This document shows, piece by piece, positions 52,695 through 61,752 of a DNA stretch of 64,000 nt. The stretch spans positions 47,070 through 111,069 of the forward strand of contig JABDBQ010000004.1 in the NCBI GenBank assembly GCA_013288555.1, read 5' to 3'. Source of the DNA: Bacteroidota bacterium. Its GTDB lineage: Bacteria; Bacteroidota; Bacteroidia; CAILMK01. The translations under genes and the position numbers were made by a program. Position 1 is the first letter of the stretch, and each line of letters opens with the position of its first letter. Under the pieces are notes generated by a model, which worked only from the letters and a program-made list of their open reading frames with translations, ran no database searches and was not told the DNA's origin.

Positions 52695-55139
52695 TCAAAT
52701 GACAATAGATAATTCCTTACCTCTTTTCCATTTGTAAATAATTTCTTTCAAATCATTGACTGTAAATGGTTTTGACAGATAGTCGTCCATGCCGGCTTCA
52801 AAACATTTGTCGCGTTCCTTCTCCATGGCATTGGCTGTTAAAGCAATAATAACCGGTTGAACCTCGAGAGCCATGCTTCTTATACTTTTTGTTGCATCAA
52901 GCCCATCCATCTCCGGCATAATCATATCCATAAGGATCATATCGTATTTTTGACGCTGAATTGACTCTATTGCTTCTAATCCATTTGCGGCTATATCTGC
53001 CTCATAACCAAACCGTTCCAGAATTTTTAATGCTATTTTCTGATTAATGATATTGTCCTCTGCAACTAGAATCCGTAATGGGACATCCATGGCCAAATCC
53101 ATAAAAGTATCCTTGGCATCCATATGACGTGAAATGGAGACGGGACGCCCCTGGTTGATGACACTGGTGATTGCATCGAAAAATGATCTTAATTTTAATG
53201 GCTTAAGTAGGACAGAAGCAAAAAGGTTTTTCCCATTATAGATTTGGTTTTCTGTGTTTCCCGCTGAACTCATTAATATGATAGGCATCTCATTTTTTGC
53301 AATTTCCCTAATAGCTATTGCAGTTTGGACACCATCCATTTCAGGCATCATCATATCGGTTATAGCAAGGTCATAAGTATTTGAACGGCAGAGTTCAATA
53401 CCTTCAGCACCACTATCGCAACATTTTGGCACCATACCAAGCTCCTCACAATATCTGTTTAAAAGAAAAAGATTTGTACTGTTATCATCAATAATGAGTA
53501 CCGATTTTCCCTGGAGGCTATCAATTGCTATGTAAGATTCCGGCGTGTAGTCTAAGGCAACTTTTGCAGGCAGGTTGAAATAAAATTCGGATCCGGTACC
53601 CTCTTTGCTTTCTACTCCAATTGCCCCACCCATCATTGAAATCAATTTAGCAGAAATAGCGAGTCCCAGGCCTGTGCCTCCATACTTCCGTGTCGTAGAC
53701 ACATCTGCCTGGGAAAACGCCTTAAAAAGACGTTCAAGTTTGTCTTCAGGAATTCCAATACCAGTATCTTTTATCTTAATATTCAGATCGTACCAGCCGG
53801 CATCAGATTTTTTTGCAGTAACGCTAATAAATATCTCGCCTTCATTTGTAAACTTTATTCCATTACTTGCCAGGTTTACAAGAATTTGACGTATTCGTGT
53901 CATATCACCTGTAAAATATTCCGGGATACCATTTTCTATAGAATATAGAAGGTCAAGATGTTTTTTGTTGGCCTCAGAAGATAAAAGATCAAACGTTTCT
54001 TCAATAACCTGTCGAATTGAAAAAGGTTGTTCTTCAAGTTCAAGTTTTCCGGCTTGTATTTTTGAAAAATCCAGGATGTCGTTAATAATGGTCAGAAGGG
54101 AATCACCACTTGTTCGTATCACATCTACAAAAGCCTTTTGGTCAGAGTTTAAAGCAGTTGTATTCAAAAGGCTTGTCATACCGATAACCCCATTCATTGG
54201 CGTTCGTATTTCATGGCTCATATTAGCAAGAAATTGCTCCTGTGCCAATTTTGCTTTTTCAGCAATTACCTTAGATTCTACAAGGCTTTTTTTAGCGTCA
54301 AGCCAGTTTGCTTCAACTTTATTTAGTGATCTTGCGTAAAACCAGATCCCAACAGAATATGCCAGAATGAAAATAATAATAACCAGGGAAACGCTAAGAT
54401 CTTCAGATAGATACCCATGAATTGCTGCCTCAAAGCGAAGCCAGCCCAATACAATTGGAAGCAATATTGCCACCGGTAAAATACGCCTGCTCAAGGAGCC
54501 ACCAAGTCTTCGTATTGTAATAACCTGCATGAAGCCTTCATTAGCGCGTACCATAAAAATACCGATACAGAGCAATAAAAAGCAGAATGCGGTATGAATA
54601 GCCATAGGGAAAAATTCACGAACGACATAAAGACTGTTTATGCTATAAATATATCCCAATATGGCAAGTATGGAAATGAGAAAACTGATGAGACTAAGCA
54701 ATTGTCCGATAACGGCCCCGAGAGCGGATTTCCTTGAAAGAAATATAAGAGATAATCCACAAAGCAAAAAATTAAAAGCAGTATTAGGGGCCATTCGATT
54801 TCCTTCAAGGCTATTTTTAAAAAGAATGGTATCGATATGACTGTCCCATCCGTTAAAAAAAATACTCAGTTTAAGTAAAGCAACTGTACAAATAATAAAT
54901 GCAATGGACACTACCAGCAAACGACCAGGTGTTTTGCTCTTAATATTCAGCAAAGCGATACCTGCAAGAATAAAAAGCAATGCAGTGACAGGACTCATTT
55001 GAACAAGCTGTGGCAATATTCGCTTGAGTATCATGATATTGAATACCCAACCAATGGTTGCAAGAATTCCAATAATAATAATGGCAAATGCGAAATACTG
55101 CCACCTGAGCCACTGACCCTGTTTTTTACCTACTATCAT
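52695..55139 (-). CDS. Membrane hybrid histidine kinase with two receivers
   Basis: An 814-residue protein. The N-terminal sensor has about eight membrane spans (about 15-270). Then come a coiled linker, HisKA with the phospho-His in LANMSHEIRTPMNGVIG (about 308), and HATPase_c (LVNLASNGIKFTNEGE, DTGIGIPEDKL, GGTGLGLAISAKL). Two receivers follow: the first with phospho-Asp in LAITDMMMPEMDG (about 596), the second in MILMDMIMPEMDG (about 738) and LSKPFTVNDL at the end. There is no HPt domain or DNA-binding output, so phosphorelay to a separate HPt or regulator is expected. The signal is unknown. Confidence 0.92.
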   Translation of the reverse strand: MIVGKKQGQWLRWQYFAFAIIIIGILATIGWVFNIMILKRILPQLVQMSPVTALLFILAGIALLNIKSKTPGRLLVVSIAFIICTVALLKLSIFFNGWDSHIDTILFKNSLEGNRMAPNTAFNFLLCGLSLIFLSRKSALGAVIGQLLSLISFLISILAILGYIYSINSLYVVREFFPMAIHTAFCFLLLCIGIFMVRANEGFMQVITIRRLGGSLSRRILPVAILLPIVLGWLRFEAAIHGYLSEDLSVSLVIIIFILAYSVGIWFYARSLNKVEANWLDAKKSLVESKVIAEKAKLAQEQFLANMSHEIRTPMNGVIGMTSLLNTTALNSDQKAFVDVIRTSGDSLLTIINDILDFSKIQAGKLELEEQPFSIRQVIEETFDLLSSEANKKHLDLLYSIENGIPEYFTGDMTRIRQILVNLASNGIKFTNEGEIFISVTAKKSDAGWYDLNIKIKDTGIGIPEDKLERLFKAFSQADVSTTRKYGGTGLGLAISAKLISMMGGAIGVESKEGTGSEFYFNLPAKVALDYTPESYIAIDSLQGKSVLIIDDNSTNLFLLNRYCEELGMVPKCCDSGAEGIELCRSNTYDLAITDMMMPEMDGVQTAIAIREIAKNEMPIILMSSAGNTENQIYNGKNLFASVLLKPLKLRSFFDAITSVINQGRPVSISRHMDAKDTFMDLAMDVPLRILVAEDNIINQKIALKILERFGYEADIAANGLEAIESIQRQKYDMILMDMIMPEMDGLDATKSIRSMALEVQPVIIALTANAMEKERDKCFEAGMDDYLSKPFTVNDLKEIIYKWKRGKELSIVI

Positions 55140-55217
55140 TTACACACAAATATAGCCGCTGATTTTAAATAGCGATGACTAAATTAAAGAATTGAACCCC
55201 AATATTCAATTTAACAA

Positions 55218-56135
55218 TCAGGAGGTTACATTGTTTAAAAAAATCTCAATGGCACCTGCTGGTAACCAAGTTAGCCCAACTTCTTTTCTCAACCATGTAA
55301 TCTGTCTCTTGGCGTAGTTTCTTGTGTGCTGTTTGAAAAGACTTATCGCTGAATCAAGACCTATCTTACCGTCCAAGTATTCAAAGAATTCTGAATAACC
55401 TACTGTATGCAATGGTTTTAGATGACGAAATGGCAATAATTGTTTCACTTCTCCCAATAATCCTGACGCAATCATTTCGTCACAGCGTATGTCTATATTG
55501 GTGTATAAAGCAGACCTGGGAATATCTATTCCAATTTTAATCACAGAATAGCCTTTATCTTCCTGCTTGTTTTTATTCAAATATGAAGAGTATGGCTTCC
55601 CATCCGAATAACAAACTTCCAATGCCCTGATAACTCTCCTGGAATTCTCAACATCAACTATTTTAAAATATTCAGGATCTGCATCTTGAAGTGCTTCCTG
55701 AAGCCCGCTTAAACCGAGCTTTTTTTCTATTTCGCTTATTCGTCCTTTAGCTTCCTTAGTAATTTCCGGGAACTCATCTATCCCATTCAACAGCGCTTTG
55801 AAATATAAGGTAGAACCTCCTACGACAATGACTGTATCGTGAGTTTTAAATAACTCATCAATAACAGCATTTGCTCGCCTGGCAAAATGACCGGCCGTAT
55901 ATTCGTCATGAATGGAAAGATTATCTATAAAATGATGCTTTACTTCAGCAAGCTGTTCTTTTGAAGGCTTTGCCGTTCCAATATCCATTTCACGATAAAA
56001 CTGTCTTGAATCTACTGAAATGATTTCTGTATCAAATTCTTTTGCCAAACTAATAGCAAGGCTGGTTTTGCCAGAGGCTGTAGGCCCCATTATGGCAATA
56101 AGACGTTTGGGACTGGATTTTGAAGTATCAGGCAT
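55218..56135 (-). CDS. miaA: tRNA dimethylallyltransferase MiaA
   Basis: Transfers a dimethylallyl group to A37 of UNN-decoding tRNAs, giving i6A, the substrate of MiaB. The 305-residue protein shows the P-loop IMGPTASGKTSLA (residues 15-27), DSRQFYREMDIGTAKPS, the DEYTAGHFARRA motif, GGSTLYFKALLNGIDE and the C-terminal FKQHTRNYAKRQITWLRKE. It follows the pRiA4b-ORF3-like gene by 24 bases on the same strand, and cca lies one gene further upstream, so a tRNA-maturation operon cca / orf / miaA is likely. Confidence 0.95.
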   Translation of the reverse strand: MPDTSKSSPKRLIAIMGPTASGKTSLAISLAKEFDTEIISVDSRQFYREMDIGTAKPSKEQLAEVKHHFIDNLSIHDEYTAGHFARRANAVIDELFKTHDTVIVVGGSTLYFKALLNGIDEFPEITKEAKGRISEIEKKLGLSGLQEALQDADPEYFKIVDVENSRRVIRALEVCYSDGKPYSSYLNKNKQEDKGYSVIKIGIDIPRSALYTNIDIRCDEMIASGLLGEVKQLLPFRHLKPLHTVGYSEFFEYLDGKIGLDSAISLFKQHTRNYAKRQITWLRKEVGLTWLPAGAIEIFLNNVTS

Positions 56136-56159
56136 TAAAAGTTTTCTCTATGAGAAATC

Positions 56160-56765
56160 TTAAAAAAAATCTTCATCGTCATGGTCGTGTTCATGACCTG
56201 TATCTTCAAGACCATCAATGTCATCTGTTTCCCAGAGCTCATCGTTATCTTCATTATCCTCATGATGGAAGAAATCCATATTTTTTATTTCGAGGTCATG
56301 TAGAAGGGCGCTATCTTCATCCGTCATCTCTTCAGGATATTTCTCAAAGGTTTCGTATTGTTTTGGTGCTTCGCCAATACTTTCAACAATTTTCGGAAAG
56401 TTTTTAGCTGGTTCGTCTGATTCGTAAACCTTGGTTACTTCCATGAAAAAGCGCCACATGAGCACAAAATCATATTCAAATACCAATTTCTGGCCTACCT
56501 CATGTTCATAATCTTTGATCTTGATATCCTTCATAATAGGTATCATTTCAGCCTCATCAGTACCCATGTTTATGAGCGTAAGTTCCACTTTCTTTTCCCA
56601 GTTATTATTGCATATAAAAAATGATGAAAGCTGGGTGGTATCAAAACCAACAGCATCAAGTACAGCAAAATGCAGGTCCTGGAAATTGGCCCCTGCGGGA
56701 ATATCTAATACCCGGAGCATTTCCGGTGCTTCTTCGTTGGTAATATTGAACCTGAGTATTTTCAT
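56160..56765 (-). CDS. pRiA4b ORF-3-like (IS1096 TnpR passenger family) protein
   Basis: A 201-residue protein. The N-terminal ITNEEAPEMLRVLDIPAGANFQDLHFAVLDAVGFD, the C.N-containing strand (FFICNNNWEKK) and GQKLVFEYDF..MWRFFMEV match the plasmid pRiA4b ORF-3 family, named for a passenger gene of IS1096 but widespread in chromosomes. The C-terminus is very acidic and His-rich (HDLEIKNMDFFHHEDNEDND and GHEHDHDDEDFF), so metal binding is possible. No transposase or terminal repeats are near, so it is not treated as mobile. Function unknown; it lies between cca and miaA on the same strand. Confidence 0.75.
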   Translation of the reverse strand: MKILRFNITNEEAPEMLRVLDIPAGANFQDLHFAVLDAVGFDTTQLSSFFICNNNWEKKVELTLINMGTDEAEMIPIMKDIKIKDYEHEVGQKLVFEYDFVLMWRFFMEVTKVYESDEPAKNFPKIVESIGEAPKQYETFEKYPEEMTDEDSALLHDLEIKNMDFFHHEDNEDNDELWETDDIDGLEDTGHEHDHDDEDFF

Positions 56766-56815
56766 AAATCTATTATAAAGGTAGGCAAAATAATTGCAAT
56801 ATTATTAACCAGATG

Positions 56816-58228
56816 TTAAGGATTTTTTTTCAGATGCAGTCCTAATTCTTCGCCAAGTTTTATCATAAGCGCATATGCTTCATCGTAATCATTATGAATA
56901 TCACCGTTTAATATAGCTTCTTTCAGTGCATCTTTTATGATACCGATATTTCTCGAAGGGCCTATGCCAAAGGCATCCATAATCATTTCTCCGGTGACTG
57001 GTGGTTTCCAGTTACGCAACCTATCCTTTTCTTCAACCTCGCATATCTTTTCCCATACTTCATCAAAACGATTGATATAACGTTTTACTTTATCAGGGTT
57101 TTTAGAAGTAACATCAGCTTTGCATAACAACAACAATTCTTCAATATCATCCTCGGCTTCTACAATAATCCTTCGAATGGCAGAATCGCTGACTTCATGT
57201 GTCAAAGCAATAGGACGAAGATGTAAAAGCACCAGTTTCTGAACATATTTCATATGCTCATTTAAAGGCAATTTCAGTTTCTTGAAAATATATGGAACCA
57301 TCCGGGCTCCAATAACCTCATGACCATGAAATGTAAAACCCTCTTTAATATCGAAACGTTGTGATGCGGGCTTGCCTATATCATGCAGGATGGCAGCCCA
57401 GCGCAGCCAGAGGTTGTCGCTCATTTTAGCTACGTTATCCAGTACCTGCAGGGTGTGGTAAAAATTATCCTTATGAGATTTATTATCTACAGTGCTAACA
57501 CCTTTAAGGGTAACCAGCTCGGGCAGTATAATATCCAATAAACCGCATTCTTCCAATAAGATAAATCCAATTGAGGGAACCGGTGACAAAATAATTTTAT
57601 TCAGTTCATCTGTAATTCGTTCCTGGGAAACAATGGATAACCTGTCGCAATTGTGTTTGATGGCTTCATAAGTATCATAAGCAAGCCTGTAATTGAGCTG
57701 ACTTGCGAATCTGATACCTCGCATCATGCGCAACGGATCATCGGAGAAGGTAATGTCAGGGTTGAGTGGGGTGCGCAGTACTTTGTCATCAAGGTCTTTT
57801 TTACCATTGAAAAGATCAATGATTTCGCCCTTGTTTTCCTGGTTCAGACTCACTGCCAGTGTGTTGATCGTAAAATCGCGCCTCGCCAGGTCGTCTTCGA
57901 GGGTTCCGGCTACCACTTCAGGTTTTCTGCTGTTTTCCGCGTACGATTCTTTTCGGGCACCAACAAATTCAATATCAAGATCATGCAGGCTTAATTGTGC
58001 CGTACCAAAAGTTTTAAAAATACTTAGCCTTGATTCGGAATGGCATTCGCGGGCGACTTCTGAGGCAAAAGCAACGCCGTCACCAATCACAAGGATATCA
58101 ATATCTTTTACCGGACGTCCAAGGAAATGATCCCGCACGGCACCTCCAACAATATAAGCAGGTATATTGAGCCGGTGCGATACCGATTCAACGGATTTTA
58201 ATACAGGGTAATTGAAAAATGTATCCAA
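56816..58228 (-). CDS. cca: CCA tRNA nucleotidyltransferase / poly(A) polymerase family
   Basis: Adds or repairs the 3' CCA end of tRNA. The 470-residue protein has the class II nucleotidyltransferase head AYIVGGAVRDHFLGRPVKDIDILV (residues 24-47), ARRDFTINTLAV, PLRMMRGIRFASQLNY and an HD domain with AAILHDIGKP and HGHEVIGARMV, where metal-dependent phosphatase activity may reside. Poly(A) polymerases share this fold, but the single copy and the miaA neighbourhood favour the CCA role. It lies 32 bases after yidC on the same strand. Confidence 0.92.
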   Translation of the reverse strand: MDTFFNYPVLKSVESVSHRLNIPAYIVGGAVRDHFLGRPVKDIDILVIGDGVAFASEVARECHSESRLSIFKTFGTAQLSLHDLDIEFVGARKESYAENSRKPEVVAGTLEDDLARRDFTINTLAVSLNQENKGEIIDLFNGKKDLDDKVLRTPLNPDITFSDDPLRMMRGIRFASQLNYRLAYDTYEAIKHNCDRLSIVSQERITDELNKIILSPVPSIGFILLEECGLLDIILPELVTLKGVSTVDNKSHKDNFYHTLQVLDNVAKMSDNLWLRWAAILHDIGKPASQRFDIKEGFTFHGHEVIGARMVPYIFKKLKLPLNEHMKYVQKLVLLHLRPIALTHEVSDSAIRRIIVEAEDDIEELLLLCKADVTSKNPDKVKRYINRFDEVWEKICEVEEKDRLRNWKPPVTGEMIMDAFGIGPSRNIGIIKDALKEAILNGDIHNDYDEAYALMIKLGEELGLHLKKNP

Positions 58229-58260
58229 AATAAAAGAAAAATAACGTAATCAGCTTATTT

Positions 58261-60069
58261 TTATCTCCTTGTGCGAGCCTGTTGCTGTTTTTGTAAATCT
58301 TCAAGTCGTTGCTGCAACCGCGATTTTTTGGTGGCTGTTGGCTTTTTCTTGTTTTCTTCTATCTGTGCTATAAGTTTTTTCTCATCTATCGCTTTTTTGA
58401 AAATATACTGTTGAACGAAAGTGAGAATATTAAAGTAGAAATAATAAAGACTCAATCCGGCTGCATACCTGTTGAATACACCAAGCAAAAATATCGGCAT
58501 GATATAACTCAGCCATTTGAACTCACTTTGCTGTGGTGAAAGCTGGTTATTGATATGCGTATAAATAATGGTAGATATCGTCATGAGGATACAGAACAAG
58601 CTGACATGGTTTCCGTATGCCGGAATTGAGAATGGCAGCGTATAGATTGAATCATAGGTTGATAAATCATGTGCCCATAAAAATCCCTGTTGTCGCAGTT
58701 CTATGGAAGAAGGGAAAAACCGGTACATGGAAATCAGGATCGGGAATTGCAATAACAGTGGGAGACAGCCGCCAAACGGACTCACACCTGCTTTTCTATA
58801 CAGTTTCATCTGCTCTCCCTGGAGTTTGGTAGGTTCTTTCCCGAACTTTGCTTTCAACTCGTCTAACTCAGGTTTTAATACCCGCATTTTGGCTGAAGAA
58901 AGATAGGATTTATAGGTAAAAGGCAAAGTGATTATCTTTATTAAAACTGCTATAAGCAGGATGATAATACCATAATTGCTTATGAATCCACTCAGGAAGT
59001 CAAAAGCCGGAATAACCAGGAACCTGTTCACCCAGGCAATCAGGAAAAATGACCATCCCAGTGGTATTTGCCTTTCGAGGTCGAGGTGCATGCCACGCAT
59101 CAGGTGATAATCAAGCGGACCGAAATAATATTGCATATTATAGGTTTCGCTTTGGCTGTGGCCATAAGGCAAAGTAAGTTCTGCCTTTAATTTTTTGTTA
59201 TAAGTATTGCCGGTGGTTAGTTCTGTAGACAATTCAGCATCCTCAAATGGTTTTTCAGTGCTTATAAGTGTCTGACAAAAAAACTGTTGCTTAAAAGAAA
59301 CCCAATCCGTTGGTTTCTTAAATGTTTCCTGATCGTCTTTGGTTTCAGAGAGGTAACTTGGCGTTTCACCCACATTCCGGTAATGGATAGTGGTATTTAT
59401 TTTAGATATGGTTGAATCATGTTCATTACTTAGAATAGCACCGCGCCAGTTCAGAAAGAAATAGTTGATATTATTAGGGATAACATCTTTCATGCCATCC
59501 AGAACGAGTTTGTATCCAACCTGGTAGTCAGAATCATTTTTGAGGAAATAGGTCTGCTCAATCTGTCCTCCGTTTGGCAATTTTACAGCCATAGTAATGG
59601 AACCGGCCGTTTGCGCAATAGGGGTAAAATACAATCCTTCGGTGCTGATGGTTTGACTACCGATAGGGAGCTGATATCCCGAATGAGAGGATGAATCTAG
59701 AAGGATTAGCGGTTTCTGAGCAGCTGTTTTATAATTTTTCAGTTCAGCATAATCTATCATGCCGCCTTTAGATGCTATTCTGATACGGAGTTTAGCATTT
59801 TCGAGTGTATATTCTTTATTCTGTCCCGTAGTGATGGATTCCCAACCTGTAGGCACATTTGATTTCGGTTTAGCAGAAGTTGTATCGCCTGCAGCTATTT
59901 TTTTTGCGGTATCTGCTATGCTACCTTTTTTTGCGGAAACCGGTTGTGTAGAATCCACATGATTTACAATAATCGGTTTGGCAGACTTTTTAGGTCCGAA
60001 GAAATAGAATGATGCGAGGAGTATAATGGCAATGAGCGATATACCCGTAACTGTATTTTTGTCCATCAA
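58261..60069 (-). CDS. yidC: Membrane protein insertase YidC
   Basis: A 602-residue Gram-negative-type YidC. It has an N-terminal span (TVTGISLIAIILLASFYFF), a large periplasmic beta-sandwich domain (about 80-340) and the insertase core of five spans with FNRFLVIPAFDFLSG-like, GIIILLIAVLIKIITLPFTY, LPLLLQFPILISMYRFF, SLFCILMTISTIIYTHI and PIFLLGVFNRYAAGLSLYYF. The conserved cytoplasmic loop follows TYKSYLSSAKMRVLKPEL. The tail is strongly basic (KKPTATKKSRLQQRLEDLQ), as expected for ribosome contact. Promoter box TAATTTTG at 60086-60093. Confidence 0.96.
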   Translation of the reverse strand: MMDKNTVTGISLIAIILLASFYFFGPKKSAKPIIVNHVDSTQPVSAKKGSIADTAKKIAAGDTTSAKPKSNVPTGWESITTGQNKEYTLENAKLRIRIASKGGMIDYAELKNYKTAAQKPLILLDSSSHSGYQLPIGSQTISTEGLYFTPIAQTAGSITMAVKLPNGGQIEQTYFLKNDSDYQVGYKLVLDGMKDVIPNNINYFFLNWRGAILSNEHDSTISKINTTIHYRNVGETPSYLSETKDDQETFKKPTDWVSFKQQFFCQTLISTEKPFEDAELSTELTTGNTYNKKLKAELTLPYGHSQSETYNMQYYFGPLDYHLMRGMHLDLERQIPLGWSFFLIAWVNRFLVIPAFDFLSGFISNYGIIILLIAVLIKIITLPFTYKSYLSSAKMRVLKPELDELKAKFGKEPTKLQGEQMKLYRKAGVSPFGGCLPLLLQFPILISMYRFFPSSIELRQQGFLWAHDLSTYDSIYTLPFSIPAYGNHVSLFCILMTISTIIYTHINNQLSPQQSEFKWLSYIMPIFLLGVFNRYAAGLSLYYFYFNILTFVQQYIFKKAIDEKKLIAQIEENKKKPTATKKSRLQQRLEDLQKQQQARTRR

Positions 60070-60085
60070 TAATAAAAATGAGCCG

Positions 60086-60093
60086 CAAAATTA
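60086..60093 (-). promoter_or_regulatory. -7 box of yidC
   Basis: CAAAATTA on top (TAATTTTG on minus), 16 bases before the yidC start at 60069. Confidence 0.45.
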
Positions 60094-60160
60094 GGGTAAA
60101 ATTGGCTTAGTTGGTTAGCTTTATATGAACTAATAAAGCAGGTACGAAGCAATAATCCTC

Positions 60161-60168
60161 TATTTTTG
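60161..60168 (+). promoter_or_regulatory. -7 box of sua5, near-leaderless
   Basis: TATTTTTG ends 8 bases before the ATG at 60177. Confidence 0.4.
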
Positions 60169-60176
60169 CCTTTTCT

Positions 60177-61136
60177 ATGAAGACGGAATCGGGAACAGAT
60201 ATTTTAAAAGCGGCAGAACTCCTTAGTAGGGACGCTGTTGTAGCCATACCCACCGAAACGGTATATGGACTGGCTGCCAATGCACTTTCAGAAACAGCAG
60301 TTGTTAAAATATTTGAAGCAAAAGACCGTCCTTTTTTCGATCCATTAATTGTGCACATCAAAAAAAGCGATGATCCTGCAAGGTATGTCTCATTGATTCC
60401 TGATATCGCAAAAAAACTGATGAATCGGTTCTGGCCGGGGCCATTAACGATCGTTTTACCTAAAACAGATATCATTCCATCGATAGTTACTGCCGGGCAG
60501 GATACCGTAGGTTTGAGGATGCCATCGCACCCCCTGGTTCAACAACTGCTGGAACTGGTGGCTTTTCCTCTTGCTGCTCCCAGCGCCAATCCTTTTGGAT
60601 ACATCAGCCCTACAACGGCAAAGCATGTGTTTGACCAGTTGGATGGTAGGATTCCGTATATTCTGGATGGAGGTCCGAGTACAGTTGGCCTTGAATCTAC
60701 AATTATTGGTTTTGAGGGTGATGAACCCATTGTTTATCGTTTGGGTGGAACACCCATTGAAGACATTGAAACCATAACAGGGAAGATAAAAATGCAGATC
60801 AATCTGTCTTCAAATCCCATAGCTCCCGGACAGCTCAAAAGCCATTATGCTCCCGCAAAGCTTGTATTCATTGGAGATATAGAATTGTTAATGAATCAGC
60901 ATCCGGGTAAGAAGCTGGGCATCATTTCTTTTGAGAAAGAATGGAATGCAAGTAATATTATTCTGAATTGGGTCCTAAGCAAATCTGGAAACACGGAAGA
61001 AGCAGCCGTCAATTTATTCAGGGCTATGCGGGAAGCTGATAATTCTGCTGTTGAGATAATCTTCGCAGAAGTATTCCCGGAAGTGGGATTGGGGCGGGCA
61101 ATTAATGACAGGTTGAGCAGAGCCGCCGTCAGATAA
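60177..61136 (+). CDS. sua5: L-threonylcarbamoyladenylate synthase (Sua5 type)
   Basis: Makes threonylcarbamoyl-AMP from threonine, bicarbonate and ATP, the first step of the universal tRNA modification t6A37. The 319-residue length marks the Sua5 type (TsaC domain plus C-terminal Sua5 domain) rather than the short TsaC. Motifs: GTDILKAAELLSRDAVVAIPTETVYGLAANA, KIFEAKDRPFFDPLIVHI, FWPGPLTIVLPKT, VGLRMPSHPL, FPLAAPSANPFGYISPTTA, ESTIIGF, and in the C-terminal domain APGQLKSHYAPAKLVFI. The t6A made with it is the substrate for MtaB at 9088. Confidence 0.95.
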   Translation: MKTESGTDILKAAELLSRDAVVAIPTETVYGLAANALSETAVVKIFEAKDRPFFDPLIVHIKKSDDPARYVSLIPDIAKKLMNRFWPGPLTIVLPKTDIIPSIVTAGQDTVGLRMPSHPLVQQLLELVAFPLAAPSANPFGYISPTTAKHVFDQLDGRIPYILDGGPSTVGLESTIIGFEGDEPIVYRLGGTPIEDIETITGKIKMQINLSSNPIAPGQLKSHYAPAKLVFIGDIELLMNQHPGKKLGIISFEKEWNASNIILNWVLSKSGNTEEAAVNLFRAMREADNSAVEIIFAEVFPEVGLGRAINDRLSRAAVR

Positions 61137-61154
61137 AATAGAGGCTTATCTAGG

Positions 61155-61709
61155 TCAGGGACAAACTTTTTCCAAGGTCTGATAGACAAATCCAAGCTTC
61201 GGGTCTATCTGGTCTCCAAACCTGCAAAGCGAACAATTTTTGGTGAGGCAACCACCATGATATTGATAAGCGGATAACGTTACCCCATAAGAAAAGCTGG
61301 CACCTGTTCCATCTTTAAAACTGAATAAAGCAGTATAGTAATCTTCAACAATGGCTCCTGATTTGTTTTTGCCATCCCAACCTGATTTTGGGTTTGAAGT
61401 CGAAAAGAGCACGGTTCCGCTAACATCTTTTATGGTCATGTTGAAACTACTTACATTTTGTGCCTCGCATTTAAAGGTATCATTGATTCCATCTCCGTTC
61501 GGTGTGAAAGCGTTTGGGACATAAATTACAGTTCCTCCGCCAACTCCTGAAAGCGAGCCCGTTGTCGTGCTGTTGCAATTACCTAATATTGTTGGTGTTC
61601 CTGTCGTTGGCGCACTTGATTTGCTGCAGGAAAAAAAAACGATTGATATCAGCATTAATATTGAAAAAAAAATCGACAAATGAACCTGTTTTTTACTGTG
61701 ATGATGCAT
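61155..61709 (-). CDS. Lipoprotein with gliding-motility-associated C-terminal-like domain
   Basis: A 184-residue protein with a lipobox (LISIVFFSC, then SKSSAP) and the motif YVPNAFTPNGDGINDTFKCEA, GWDGKNKSG, YTALFSFKDGTG, which is the CHU_C / gliding-motility-associated domain normally found at the C-terminus of very large T9SS adhesins (type B signal). Here it stands almost alone behind a short linker, with a Cys-rich extension (YHGGCLTKNCSLCRF). So this is a minimal form, possibly a surface lipoprotein. It is convergent with sua5 (18-bp gap). Confidence 0.8.
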   Translation of the reverse strand: MHHHSKKQVHLSIFFSILMLISIVFFSCSKSSAPTTGTPTILGNCNSTTTGSLSGVGGGTVIYVPNAFTPNGDGINDTFKCEAQNVSSFNMTIKDVSGTVLFSTSNPKSGWDGKNKSGAIVEDYYTALFSFKDGTGASFSYGVTLSAYQYHGGCLTKNCSLCRFGDQIDPKLGFVYQTLEKVCP

Positions 61710-61752
61710 ATTTGTTTTTTTAAGATGTTTAAATAATGAATATAAAACCTGG

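Noticed and set aside
56160-56765. IS1096-related mobile element
   Set aside because: Only the passenger-family gene is present; no transposase or terminal inverted repeats, and the family is common as a chromosomal gene.
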